From Caldifarciminota bacterium (GTDB taxonomy: Bacteria; Hydrothermota; Hydrothermia; B15-G9), in NCBI GenBank assembly GCA_027064565.1, contig JAMOPK010000225.1, positions 1-11,966 of the forward strand: a DNA stretch of 11,966 nucleotides. The letters are read 5' to 3'. This document shows, one piece after another, positions 1 to 8,138 of this stretch. Both the position numbers and the translations under genes were made by a program. Every line of letters begins with the position of its first letter. The first letter of the stretch is position 1. The notes under the pieces were generated by a model. That model was not told the DNA's origin, searched no databases, and saw only the letters and a program-made list of their open reading frames with translations.

Positions 1-180
1 TGGGATTACCGTGTGCCAAAGGCGCTGGAGCGGAACATAGGCTGGCGTGTTGACCACATCCTTGCGACCAGACCGTTGGCCGACAAATCCATCGATGCCT
101 ATGTCGATCGTGAGCCGAGGGCGTGGGAGAAACCATCTGACCACACTTTCCTTGTGGCGATCTTCGACGTGGACTGTTGA
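1..180 (+). CDS. xth: Exonuclease III-type AP endonuclease, C-terminal end (partial)
   Basis: Only the last 59 codons and the TGA stop are in the window; the start lies upstream. The frame opens at base 1 and reads WDYRVPKALERN, then GWRVDHILATRPL, and near the end EKPSDHTFLVAIF. The GWRxDxxLA segment and the late SDH motif are hallmarks of the exonuclease III branch of the EEP (endonuclease/exonuclease/phosphatase) superfamily; the H of SDH is the catalytic base of the family. These enzymes cut the backbone 5' of abasic sites and remove 3' blocking groups in base excision repair in the cytoplasm. The gene converges with the DUF4175-like gene at 285-3329. No convincing plus-strand terminator follows, only an AT-rich stretch around 222-250. 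Assignment to the family is firm; whether the full protein is intact cannot be seen. Confidence 0.9.
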   Translation, partial: WDYRVPKALERNIGWRVDHILATRPLADKSIDAYVDREPRAWEKPSDHTFLVAIFDVDC

Positions 181-242
181 GCGGATTGAAGGAAAGACTG
201 ATTGCATTGGGTCGGCCATTTACTAAAATTTTTTAAAATTGA

Positions 243-273
243 TAAAAAAATAGAGCCAATCGGTTCCGGCTCT
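243..273 (-). terminator. Intrinsic terminator of the DUF4175-like gene
   Basis: Read on the minus strand, AGAGCC (268-273) pairs with GGCTCT (252-257) across a ten-base loop and is followed at once by ATTTTTTT (244-251). It lies 12 bases past the stop codon at 285-287. On the plus strand the hairpin has no following T run, so it serves the minus-strand gene. Confidence 0.8.
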
Positions 274-284
274 GCACATTCCCG

Positions 285-3200
285 TTATTCGCTCAGCAGG
301 GTCTTGTAATAGGCTTCGATGAGCTTTTTGTAGCCACGTGGGTAGCTTTTCGATTTCAGCATGGAGTTTTTGACACGCTCGATCTCCTGCAGGTCATGTA
401 TTGCGGCGGTTTTCCTGCCGGGCAGAACGAATTTGCCGGGCTTCGACTCCCTTTGAAACGTGAATTCCCGTTCCTTCATGGCCCTCTGGGCGTCAAGGAG
501 CTTTTGAGCGACCTCTTTCTGGCGCCTGACTATGTCCTCATTGACCCTGCCCCTTTGCATGTCCTTTGCTATTTTCTCGGCGTCCTGAGCCGCTTTGCCT
601 ACCTGATTGCTGACCATCTGATTGCCTATCTTCTGAGAGAGTTCCTGAAGCTGCTGCGCAAGCTGCATCTGCTGGCGTGCAAGCTCCTGAAGCATCTGCT
701 GAAGCGAGGACGGCATGGGAGTCGGCAGCGGGAGAAGCGCTTGCGTCCCTGCCGCTATCTGCTGTTGCTGTTTCATGGCTTCTGATAGCTGTTGCATGAG
801 CTGATCCATGTTGGATGAGGATTGGGCCTGCTGTGCCATCTGCTGGGCCTCAAGCAGGCTTCGGATTCCGGCGTAGAGGAACTTAAGGGCCTTTCGGGAG
901 TAAATCCTGCCGCCGGCGTTGTTGCCAAGCCCGTAAAGCTGTGCGGCAGTCGCCGCATAGTTAGCAGCAGACCCGAACAGAGCGATGTCATCAGGCTTCA
1001 AAAACATCCCTTCGCTCGCCACTTGATAGACTTCGCCTGAGAAAGAGGCGATGCCTCTCTGGACGGCGGCCTGACGGTCGGCCAGCTCGAAAGTGTTGCT
1101 GTTGCTCTGGACTATTTCGGCCTGTTCCTGAGAGAGGGTAAGGCCTTCGGAGACAAGGATTCCCAATTTGCGGATGACTTCCTGCTTCCTCCTGTTGACA
1201 AGCTCATCCCGGAACTTCTGGAGTTCGTCTGCAAGCTGCTGGAGCGATTGAGCTGCCTTTGATTGCGATTGTGAGGCCTTCCCCAACTTTCCCTGCTGAA
1301 GGGCGCCTTCCGCCTTCTGCATCTCCGATAAGGCCTTTGACAGGTGCATGTCGCTCAACCTGTTGAGTTCTTCGGTTATGGACGAGTCCGTGGCATCGGC
1401 CGCAAGCTGCTGCATCTCACGGCGCAGCTCCTTTGCCGCATCCTCCAGCCGTTTCTGTTCGTTCAGCAACGTGTCAGCGTCCTCCGGCGTGGCGATTGAG
1501 GTCTGGTTCTTGAGCTGTTGCTGCTCCTCTGCAAGTTTATGGGCCTTTTCGATGAACTCCTTAAGCTTGCTTTCCTCAAGCGCGCGCTTCAGCAGATTTT
1601 CAACGGCTTCCAATTTCTTCAGATATTCCTTCTGGTTTTTTTGCAGGTCTTCCAGCATCCGGGTGAGCTGATGCACGTCCTCATCCTGAGTGGCTTCCTG
1701 AAGTTTTTGCAATTGCTTCAACAGTTCCTCAGGCATCAGTTGCTGGAGCATCTGGGATATCTCATCGGTTTTTCTGGCCAGTTCGGGGTCAAGGGTCAGC
1801 GAATTTATTTTGTCGATCGCTTCCCTGAGCTTTTTCATCCTTTCCTGAAGCTGCTTAAGCTTCTGCTGGCTCTCTTTGATCATCTGCTGGAGCTTCTCTC
1901 GTTCATTCCAGCTCAAAGATCGGTTGGACTTTATCTGCTCCTCCAACTTCCTGAATTCTCTGAGCATGGAATCGACGCTCGTGCTGAGCTGATTCATGGA
2001 ATTTCGGGCATCCGAAAACTGGGTGGATGTCCGTTTGTAAATTTCCTCCATCGTCGGAAACCTGACGGTTACCGGTGTGGAGCAGACCCGATGGTCGGCG
2101 ATATCCGTTGCGCAGATGAAAAGCTGGACTGCATCGCCGGGCAACAGTCCCAGATGCGAAAGGTCTATGGTCGAGATGAGTGTGTCCGCATTCCTGCCGT
2201 GGGACAGCTGCCTGACCGCTGTAACTGTATCGCCTCCAAAGACATAATGCCCGCTGATTGAACGGAGGCCGAAATCGTCCTCAGCATATCCGGCGAGGGT
2301 GATCTTCTGGCTATCCGGCAGGTCTGTCCCGGACGGAGGGAAAAGCAGCTGGACGAACGGCGGCTCATCCTTGACGATGTCGATGGCGATGTTCCGCGAA
2401 CTTTTAGCCGTCAGGTTTGCCTTAAACAGCGTGAAGCTCAGCATCCCCGCCGAGTCGGGTCTGAGGGCGAATTCCATGACCGTGTCCCCTGAAAATGCCA
2501 CGTCCCTGCCGTCGAATTTCGCCTTGAAGCTGTCGGCGTTGGCCGCTGTGACCAGAAAATCGACTTTAACGCCCTGACGGATCGGAACGTATGTCGGATT
2601 TTCCAAAGTGACCCTGTGGCCGTAACGGTAAATCGTGGCCCTGACTTCCCTGATCACCGGCCTTTTGTAAACGATGACCTTTAAAGAATCGATCGGGTGG
2701 CCCCTGTAAATGAGTCGCCCGATGTAAGTCCCGCTGTGTTTTAACTTTACGACGAATCTCGATTCGGTTTCCGAGGAAAAAGATGGCTTGAGCAGGGTGG
2801 AATCCACCATGAGCTGGCACCGCTGGCAACCGAACGTGTGGACGACGACAAGGGAGTCCTCGAACGTCATGATTTCACGGGGAAAAATCGCCGTCACCGG
2901 GGCTGGCCTGAACATCAGCAACCTCAGTAGCGCCCATATCACCGCCATGTAGCTCAACCTGATGCCCCATGGCTCCGGCCGGACGGCTTTGAGCACCGTT
3001 GACCAGCTTAATTCCCTTGATGCCCTTTTGCGCAGGAGTTCGACGAACTCTTTGCCGTAATCAAGCCCGCTTTTCTTCAGTTCGATGTAGGAGAGCAGGT
3101 CCTCTCCAAGTTCGGGGTTCCTTGATTCGATGATTGCGGCCAATTTTATGTCCGAAAATGCCGGCCTCACGGCCAGAACGAAATAGAGAAGCGGAACCAT

Positions 3201-3329
3201 CAGTTTCAGGAGTTGGGGCAGGGGAGTCCACTGGAAGGTCACGTAAATCAGCGCCGTTTCCAGCAGAACGATGGAAATGAAAACAAGCCTGTAAATCCAG
3301 ATCGTTGTCTCAGGGGTAAGTCTTTTCAT
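285..3329 (-). CDS. DUF4175-like membrane-anchored coiled-coil protein
   Basis: This 1014-residue protein begins with two hydrophobic segments (about 10-30 and 37-55) and a third near 122-145. A largely beta, Ig-like stretch follows (about 150-420), then a long K/E/Q/L-rich coiled coil (about 425-720), an alpha-helical block (about 760-830) and a Gln/Met-rich helical tail. It ends in PRGYKKLIEAYYKTLL, close to the Pro-x-x-Tyr end typical of these proteins. The layout matches DUF4175-type proteins, which in many bacteria lie near MoxR/DUF58/VWA genes and have no known biochemical role. It is probably held in the inner membrane with most of its mass outside the cytoplasm. A CxxC (GCQRC) occurs at about residue 168. 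No good Shine-Dalgarno precedes the ATG at 3327-3329, the nearest GAGG being 18 bases away, but a perfect TATAAT lies at 3340-3345 without a clear -35. The family call is by overall architecture and recall of family sequences. Confidence 0.75.
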   Translation of the reverse strand: MKRLTPETTIWIYRLVFISIVLLETALIYVTFQWTPLPQLLKLMVPLLYFVLAVRPAFSDIKLAAIIESRNPELGEDLLSYIELKKSGLDYGKEFVELLRKRASRELSWSTVLKAVRPEPWGIRLSYMAVIWALLRLLMFRPAPVTAIFPREIMTFEDSLVVVHTFGCQRCQLMVDSTLLKPSFSSETESRFVVKLKHSGTYIGRLIYRGHPIDSLKVIVYKRPVIREVRATIYRYGHRVTLENPTYVPIRQGVKVDFLVTAANADSFKAKFDGRDVAFSGDTVMEFALRPDSAGMLSFTLFKANLTAKSSRNIAIDIVKDEPPFVQLLFPPSGTDLPDSQKITLAGYAEDDFGLRSISGHYVFGGDTVTAVRQLSHGRNADTLISTIDLSHLGLLPGDAVQLFICATDIADHRVCSTPVTVRFPTMEEIYKRTSTQFSDARNSMNQLSTSVDSMLREFRKLEEQIKSNRSLSWNEREKLQQMIKESQQKLKQLQERMKKLREAIDKINSLTLDPELARKTDEISQMLQQLMPEELLKQLQKLQEATQDEDVHQLTRMLEDLQKNQKEYLKKLEAVENLLKRALEESKLKEFIEKAHKLAEEQQQLKNQTSIATPEDADTLLNEQKRLEDAAKELRREMQQLAADATDSSITEELNRLSDMHLSKALSEMQKAEGALQQGKLGKASQSQSKAAQSLQQLADELQKFRDELVNRRKQEVIRKLGILVSEGLTLSQEQAEIVQSNSNTFELADRQAAVQRGIASFSGEVYQVASEGMFLKPDDIALFGSAANYAATAAQLYGLGNNAGGRIYSRKALKFLYAGIRSLLEAQQMAQQAQSSSNMDQLMQQLSEAMKQQQQIAAGTQALLPLPTPMPSSLQQMLQELARQQMQLAQQLQELSQKIGNQMVSNQVGKAAQDAEKIAKDMQRGRVNEDIVRRQKEVAQKLLDAQRAMKEREFTFQRESKPGKFVLPGRKTAAIHDLQEIERVKNSMLKSKSYPRGYKKLIEAYYKTLLSE

Positions 3330-3441
3330 GAGATTGTAGATTATAAACCTCTTCGGGGATTTAGGGCGTGTTTTGGGTGAACTTTCTAAGAAGTTTTGTT
3401 GAGATTCCGGGCTGATGGCTTTTCAGTTTTTGAGGGGCATA

Positions 3442-3624
3442 GACGGCCGGGACGGCCGTCCCACCTGAGGTTTGAGCTTCCCACCGGGTTTTTGGCTTTT
3501 CCACCTTCATTTTTGACCACTCTATCAGGGATTAAGTCAGAGCTCGGTGAGTTGGGCTTCATTGTGTGTGAGTTTAGGAGTATGGTGGGTCGGGCGTCAT
3601 TGTGGGTCGGGCGTCTCGCCCGAC
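3442..3624 (+). repeat. Dispersed hairpin-bounded repeat, copy A
   Basis: A non-coding element that recurs in the same orientation at 8745-8939. Its left end is a stem, GACGGCC (3442-3448) with GGCCGTC (3454-3460), followed by CCACCTGA. Its right end is a stem, GTCGGGCG (3606-3613) with CGCCCGAC (3617-3624). Between them are a CCACC-rich segment, a TATCAGGG-type segment, and a 17-base tandem step in which GGGTCGGGCGTC starts at 3587 and again at 3604. Similarity to copy B may begin earlier, near 3400. A minus-strand open frame crosses it but is an artefact of the repeat. It resembles REP/MITE-like elements in form; no transposase is present nearby. Confidence 0.85.
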
Positions 3625-3634
3625 ACCATAGGCG

Positions 3635-3665
3635 CATAAAATAAAGGCGGGGCGTAAGCCCCGCC
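3635..3665 (-). terminator. Terminator of the large secreted-protein gene
   Basis: GGCGGGGC (3646-3653) and GCCCCGCC (3658-3665) form an eight-pair GC stem with a four-base loop. Read on the minus strand it lies 25 bases after the stop of the 3691-7560 gene and is followed by TTTATTTTATG. On the plus strand the trailing bases are AAATTTGTTTTAT, so weak two-way function is possible. Confidence 0.8.
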
Positions 3666-3690
3666 AAATTTGTTTTATAGACCGTTGGAA

Positions 3691-6600
3691 TTATCTTATG
3701 CTTAGTATTTTCTTTGTAAAAAGCCTATATCCCATTTTTACCCGGACAAAATATACCCCCTGTGGGAATCGTTTAAATGAGATCCTGACTCTTTTCACCG
3801 AGTTCCTTGAGAGTGAGATCTTTCTGTCCCATATCTTGCGTCCAGTTATATCGTATATTTCGATGGATCCGCTCTGGGCACCCGGCGAATATATAGAGAG
3901 TTCAAGGTCTTCTTTTTTGCTGTTAAGAATTGTCCTGTTGAAATCCACATAGGGAAAGACAAGAGAACCTTGAGCAGATTGTATACCGCCTTTAGCCGAG
4001 TTAGCATTAAGTGTAACATTAAAACTATTGACATGGTATAACGAATCTTCTCCTCTATATGAAACATACCCTCGCCAAATGGTATCTATTAATATTGATT
4101 GAGATCCTGGAATAGAGGAACGCAAGGTATCAGGTATTGTATCAATCTTAATAAAAGATAAAAATCCCATAAAGTTATCAATCCTTTCTGTAGTGTTAAT
4201 TGATATAGTTCTAAGCTGATGGATACTGTCGTTTGTTTCATAGTTTAACAATGATAATTCAACTGCATTTGCTAAAGAGTTCCCTATAGGAGAGAAAAGC
4301 AGGGGGAAAGGAGCTGCCACCCCCAAATAACTGCTGGAGATAGTAGGCGCTATGTGAACGTTCCCCTCTACGGGTAAATAATGTTTCCAGTTAGAAACCA
4401 GAGCCTCGGAAGAATCAATCGGTATGGATATAAGGCCCAATGTATCATTAACATCCAGGTAGGCGAACCAGAAATTTCCGGTAGAGGGCCAATATATTGG
4501 GTTATAAATGTTTTTCAAATTTTTTCCCCAAATATGATATTTGGGCCAAATAAAAATAAAAACACTCCCACTATCCAGTTTGCATGTATATAATATACCG
4601 TCTATTGAATAATTTATAAGTATGTGATTGCCGTTTGGTGTAGATGCTATCCCATACATATCCATCTCCTTTATAAATGGCGCTGAGAACACAGTATCCC
4701 ATGTTATTCCATTATAAGGACCTTTTCCATAAAGTAGAAGAGTTTTTCGGAGATTATCTTCCAAAAGCAAAACTGCCACATGGATATTGTTGGATTCATC
4801 TATGTTTACTGCTACTCCATGGATTTTACTACTGTCCTCTACTTTGTAGATTGAATAAGACTGGGTGTCTGATGATATCTGGACGAGGAGACTATCACCT
4901 GTGTTCCACAATGTTACAAAGTCGCAATTCTCATTCACATCTATTGAAGATTCTATGCCTTTACCGTTTTCTACAACACCATTTGATCCAAGCGTGTAAA
5001 CCTTCATATCCTCAGTTATCAAAGTAGCTTTTTTATTGTAGAGTGAACAGCCAGCAAGGTTGTTGGTAATATAGGAACTGTCAGCAAGGACTCGGAAGTA
5101 TATAAATGCACTTGTAGGATCTCCTTTGCCGATATAAATATCCCCCGCCTTATCTATAGGATTAGCATAGAGAACAGGATAGACTTTCACATACATAGTC
5201 CGGTAGTTAGACAGATGAGACACCTCTATATCATAAAAAGTAGAATTGACTGGTAGCCACTTTTGTATCCAGGTGCTCTGTGAATCAAATTTATATTCGA
5301 GTAAATATCCATCTTCCATATTCGAATTGTCGGTCCATGTGACATGGACTACTCCATTCTGCCACGAGAAATCTGCTTGGATAAGTTTAGCTTTGACATT
5401 TGTTGGAGGATTCAAATGCCCGATAATGCCCCATGCCATTGGGAATTGACCTTTTAAAGCTCTCACTTTAACGATAGTTTCTTCTTTATTGTATCCGGGT
5501 ATCTCGTAATAGGTATCTTTGGTGGTATCAATGCTCCAATCTTCGGAAGAAGCTTTTTTAGTCCATACTTCGTAGAAATCTGCACATGGACATTTCGGCC
5601 ATGTAACTACATAGTCGGAATTGACTTTTAAACTGGGATACCATGTGAGAGCTGGCTCGGATGTGTAAGACAAACTATGAGGAGGAACAATATAATTGTG
5701 AGGAAGAGCATTATATTGGACTTGAAACATAAAACGTGTAGTATCGCTTACCCCGGGTATCACTAAAAATGTATCCTCTGTGGTATCTGGAATTGAAATT
5801 GTCTGTCCATTAGCATTTTTCCACACAATATATTTTATCTTTAAATAATTGGTGTCTGTAGTAGTTAATCTGAAAGAATTCCAAAACAAAGTGTCACCTC
5901 TTCTAAAGAGCTGTATGTAAGGTTTCCAGTCAAAAGAAAAAAGCACTGTATCTGCGAATAAAGAATCGTATTGGCCGCTTAGTAGAACGTGAGGGTCTTG
6001 CCACCACCGATCCCAAGCGCGACATGATGCTAAATTGCTAAATTCTCTTTCAATGTCTTTTTTACTTACCCATGATAGTTTTAAGGAATCATTTAATATC
6101 TTCAAAGAATCCGCTGCTCTTTTTTTCACAACGTTTATTTTGAGAACCAAATAATAATGTGAGGAATGTATGACTTCTGTATGAGGAAGAGTATCATTAT
6201 TAAAAATTGTGGTGCTGAAAATGTTATTATGTCGAACATAGTGGAACAAAACAGGTTTATCGTTAAATGGGCCTATCCCATTATATGCATAAGTTTTTAT
6301 CTCTCCGGGTAACCATAAAAAGAAATGTGTCGATTTCTCGTCAAGGTTATGTTCTAATGTATTGAACGTTGTTTCAAGCCCACGATGGTGAACTTTAATC
6401 CGGTATGTGATGGTATTAGTGTCGGAGCTATTGGAGGATGGAAGTATTAGAAATCTTTCTGGAACTTTAAGAAGATCTCCTCCTATCTTGATCGATCCTG
6501 GGGAATTTATATAATGGCCATAATAATACTTTTCCCGGGAAATGTCGACATTGTCTGTCGCATGAATTATTGTCCCATTAATAGTTATTGGTATTGTATC

Positions 6601-7560
6601 CTCTTCCCATGTTAAAAGAGTATCATTAATTAAAACCGAACCACTACTAAAGCTGTCGGGAACATTGGGTTCAATAGTTGTAGCATAATATAGATAAGGT
6701 CTTTCGTACCAAATTAAACGAGAAGAATCAGGTTTAGAGGATGATAGTTGATAAATCCTGATTTTGCGAGGGAAAAATTCTAAGTCGTATTCATACCATA
6801 ATGAAGAATCTATTTTTGTATAGAAGAATGGGGCGTAAACGCTAAAACCGGGTTTTAGTGAATCTAAACCGCCTCTGTGAATAATTGTAAATTTATATTC
6901 TCCATATGTATTATTTAAGTTCGTATCGCTGTAAGTATCCAGCAAATTTATGGGATAACTCAAATATAATTCCGTTCCCGCCCACATGGAATCACATAGT
7001 GAATCAACATCGAGATTATACGTATTACTAAGAGAGTTTAATAGAGTAAAAGTTACCACTGTATCTGGTAGATCATCTGCTCCAATTGGTATCCATTGCT
7101 TACAGCTATCATCAGGGATTCTGGTAGTATCAGTACATATTTTTCCAATGTAAGACAGATTATGTATTAACGGGATCTCAAAATCATCTTTTATTTCTAT
7201 TTTATGAATGGATGTTTTAATGAATTTAGATACAGTTTCTACTTCGGTGTTAGTGGTATCCAATAATCTAAATCTATACAATACGAAATAAGTCAATGTA
7301 GTATCACCGGCGCTATTCACATCGAATTTTCCATAAAGCCAGCGAAGAGTATCACGAGCAGTGCCATTTACAATTACAGTTTCTTTATCCATTATGTGAT
7401 AACGACATCCATATCCGACATTGGCAGTATCCCATGTATTGCTTGAAGGGAATATTAACCACTCGATATCCCCAGACACAATACTTTGGTCAGCACCCAG
7501 GTATTGTGTCGAAACGCCAAGTAACAATACTACAACCATATATAGTAATTTTTTGTACAT
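3691..7560 (-). CDS. Very large secreted protein with Fn3-like domains and a T9SS-like C-terminal sorting domain
   Basis: A 1289-residue protein with an N-terminal signal peptide (YKK then VVVLLLGV, cleavage near residue 23). The first 600 or so residues are Ser/Thr/Asp/Tyr-rich, apparently beta, and not recognised. Two fibronectin III-like domains follow: about 640-710 (YVVTW, ADFYEVWTKK) and about 715-800 (NPPTNVKA, VHVTWTDNS, GYLLEYK). Residues about 815-1060 contain repeated short strands with Asn/Asp turns, suggestive of a propeller. The last 75 residues (IEIYDITGRKIWD, then FPQGVYFVRVK and TKKILSIR) match the Por/type IX secretion C-terminal domain pattern (TIGR04183-like), which directs export across the outer membrane and surface attachment or release. 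The start is fixed by AGGAGGT at 7566-7572, five bases before ATG. The gene is much more AT-rich than its neighbours, suggesting transfer or fast evolution. Ligand and function are unknown; no catalytic motif was found. Confidence 0.88.
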   Translation of the reverse strand: MYKKLLYMVVVLLLGVSTQYLGADQSIVSGDIEWLIFPSSNTWDTANVGYGCRYHIMDKETVIVNGTARDTLRWLYGKFDVNSAGDTTLTYFVLYRFRLLDTTNTEVETVSKFIKTSIHKIEIKDDFEIPLIHNLSYIGKICTDTTRIPDDSCKQWIPIGADDLPDTVVTFTLLNSLSNTYNLDVDSLCDSMWAGTELYLSYPINLLDTYSDTNLNNTYGEYKFTIIHRGGLDSLKPGFSVYAPFFYTKIDSSLWYEYDLEFFPRKIRIYQLSSSKPDSSRLIWYERPYLYYATTIEPNVPDSFSSGSVLINDTLLTWEEDTIPITINGTIIHATDNVDISREKYYYGHYINSPGSIKIGGDLLKVPERFLILPSSNSSDTNTITYRIKVHHRGLETTFNTLEHNLDEKSTHFFLWLPGEIKTYAYNGIGPFNDKPVLFHYVRHNNIFSTTIFNNDTLPHTEVIHSSHYYLVLKINVVKKRAADSLKILNDSLKLSWVSKKDIEREFSNLASCRAWDRWWQDPHVLLSGQYDSLFADTVLFSFDWKPYIQLFRRGDTLFWNSFRLTTTDTNYLKIKYIVWKNANGQTISIPDTTEDTFLVIPGVSDTTRFMFQVQYNALPHNYIVPPHSLSYTSEPALTWYPSLKVNSDYVVTWPKCPCADFYEVWTKKASSEDWSIDTTKDTYYEIPGYNKEETIVKVRALKGQFPMAWGIIGHLNPPTNVKAKLIQADFSWQNGVVHVTWTDNSNMEDGYLLEYKFDSQSTWIQKWLPVNSTFYDIEVSHLSNYRTMYVKVYPVLYANPIDKAGDIYIGKGDPTSAFIYFRVLADSSYITNNLAGCSLYNKKATLITEDMKVYTLGSNGVVENGKGIESSIDVNENCDFVTLWNTGDSLLVQISSDTQSYSIYKVEDSSKIHGVAVNIDESNNIHVAVLLLEDNLRKTLLLYGKGPYNGITWDTVFSAPFIKEMDMYGIASTPNGNHILINYSIDGILYTCKLDSGSVFIFIWPKYHIWGKNLKNIYNPIYWPSTGNFWFAYLDVNDTLGLISIPIDSSEALVSNWKHYLPVEGNVHIAPTISSSYLGVAAPFPLLFSPIGNSLANAVELSLLNYETNDSIHQLRTISINTTERIDNFMGFLSFIKIDTIPDTLRSSIPGSQSILIDTIWRGYVSYRGEDSLYHVNSFNVTLNANSAKGGIQSAQGSLVFPYVDFNRTILNSKKEDLELSIYSPGAQSGSIEIYDITGRKIWDRKISLSRNSVKRVRISFKRFPQGVYFVRVKMGYRLFTKKILSIR

Positions 7561-7703
7561 GGCATACCTCCTGTTATTGCAAAATATTGTTTGAATCTTG
7601 GTTATTTACGCTTGTACTAAATTTGTGAACACAAGGGAAAAATCGAGAGATAAAACCTACGGACTCTGAAGATATTTGCTTAAAAGCTCTTATTGTTGCT
7701 TTA
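7561..7703. other. Spacer upstream of the large secreted-protein gene
   Basis: A 143-base gap between two genes of the same direction. It holds the strong ribosome binding site at 7566-7572 and an inverted repeat, TTGTG-AA-CACAA, at 7623-7634 that could be an operator. I see no convincing terminator after the 144-residue gene and no clear -35/-10 pair, so the large gene may be read through from the promoter near 8369-8399. Confidence 0.4.
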
Positions 7704-8138
7704 TTAAATCCCATCCTTGCCCCCCCTTAAAAAGCTAATAATACGATCATGGTGTAGCTTCACTGATGCATTGTTCGCCTTATGCTCAAATTCCAGAGGC
7801 TCATGACCTGAATCCCTGACTTCTATCCACTTTCCCCAGATGTAATTTCTCTCAATACTTCCGTCAGCTTTCTTTATAACAACTTCAATGTCCTTCAATT
7901 TACCTTTTGAAATCCGCGGAATTATATCAACTGTCGAGCTTATCGACTCAGGATATCTGTGGTGGGCAACATTGTGGGGTTCCTCCTTGTGGCGTGAGCA
8001 GTGTAAAGAATTAATACACATGATACCTTTCTCTTTTTGGGGAGCGGATGAATACTCTACGGATATCACATGAGCGCTCTTGTCCAGCGCGGCCTTGGCG
8101 GAAAGGGAAGCGAAAATAAAAAATGCAAACACGCTCAT
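7704..8138 (-). CDS. Small possibly exported protein of unknown function, 144 residues
   Basis: I do not recognise this protein. It starts MSVFAFFIFASLSAKAALDK, a hydrophobic run with an AKA-like cleavage motif, so export is possible, although the lysine/arginine expected before the core is missing. The rest is hydrophilic and His/Lys/Glu-rich, with IEVVIKKADGSIERNYIWGK near the middle. An upstream GTG at 8145-8147 overlaps the Shine-Dalgarno itself (AGGAGGT, 8146-8152), so the ATG at 8136-8138 is the sensible start. That ATG overlaps the stop of the upstream 63-codon frame as ATGA (8135-8138), a sign of translational coupling. The ribosome binding site is buried in a hairpin (8147-8167). The large secreted-protein gene follows 143 bases downstream. 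Reality of the gene rests on its ribosome binding site, overlap and length; function unknown. Confidence 0.55.
   Translation of the reverse strand: MSVFAFFIFASLSAKAALDKSAHVISVEYSSAPQKEKGIMCINSLHCSRHKEEPHNVAHHRYPESISSTVDIIPRISKGKLKDIEVVIKKADGSIERNYIWGKWIEVRDSGHEPLEFEHKANNASVKLHHDRIISFLRGGKDGI

Noticed and set aside
1348..2261. Long plus-strand open frames opposite the DUF4175-like gene
   Set aside because: They are antisense to a strongly supported coding sequence, and their low-complexity Ser/Leu/Phe content is what the complement of K/E/Q-rich codons gives.
3587..3624. Repeated GGGTCGGGCGTC units as a CRISPR array
   Set aside because: Only two close units, a 17-base period, no spacers of uniform length and no cas genes.
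3386..3667. Minus-strand 93-codon open frame across repeat copy A, and similar frames at 8669-9051 across copy B
   Set aside because: Their shared peptide (RARRPT..DARPT) comes from the repeated DNA itself; there is no ribosome binding site, and the frames run through hairpins and a terminator.
7623..7634. TTGTGAACACAA as a CRP-type site
   Set aside because: The arms are separated by two bases rather than six, so it does not fit the CRP consensus; kept only as a generic possible operator.
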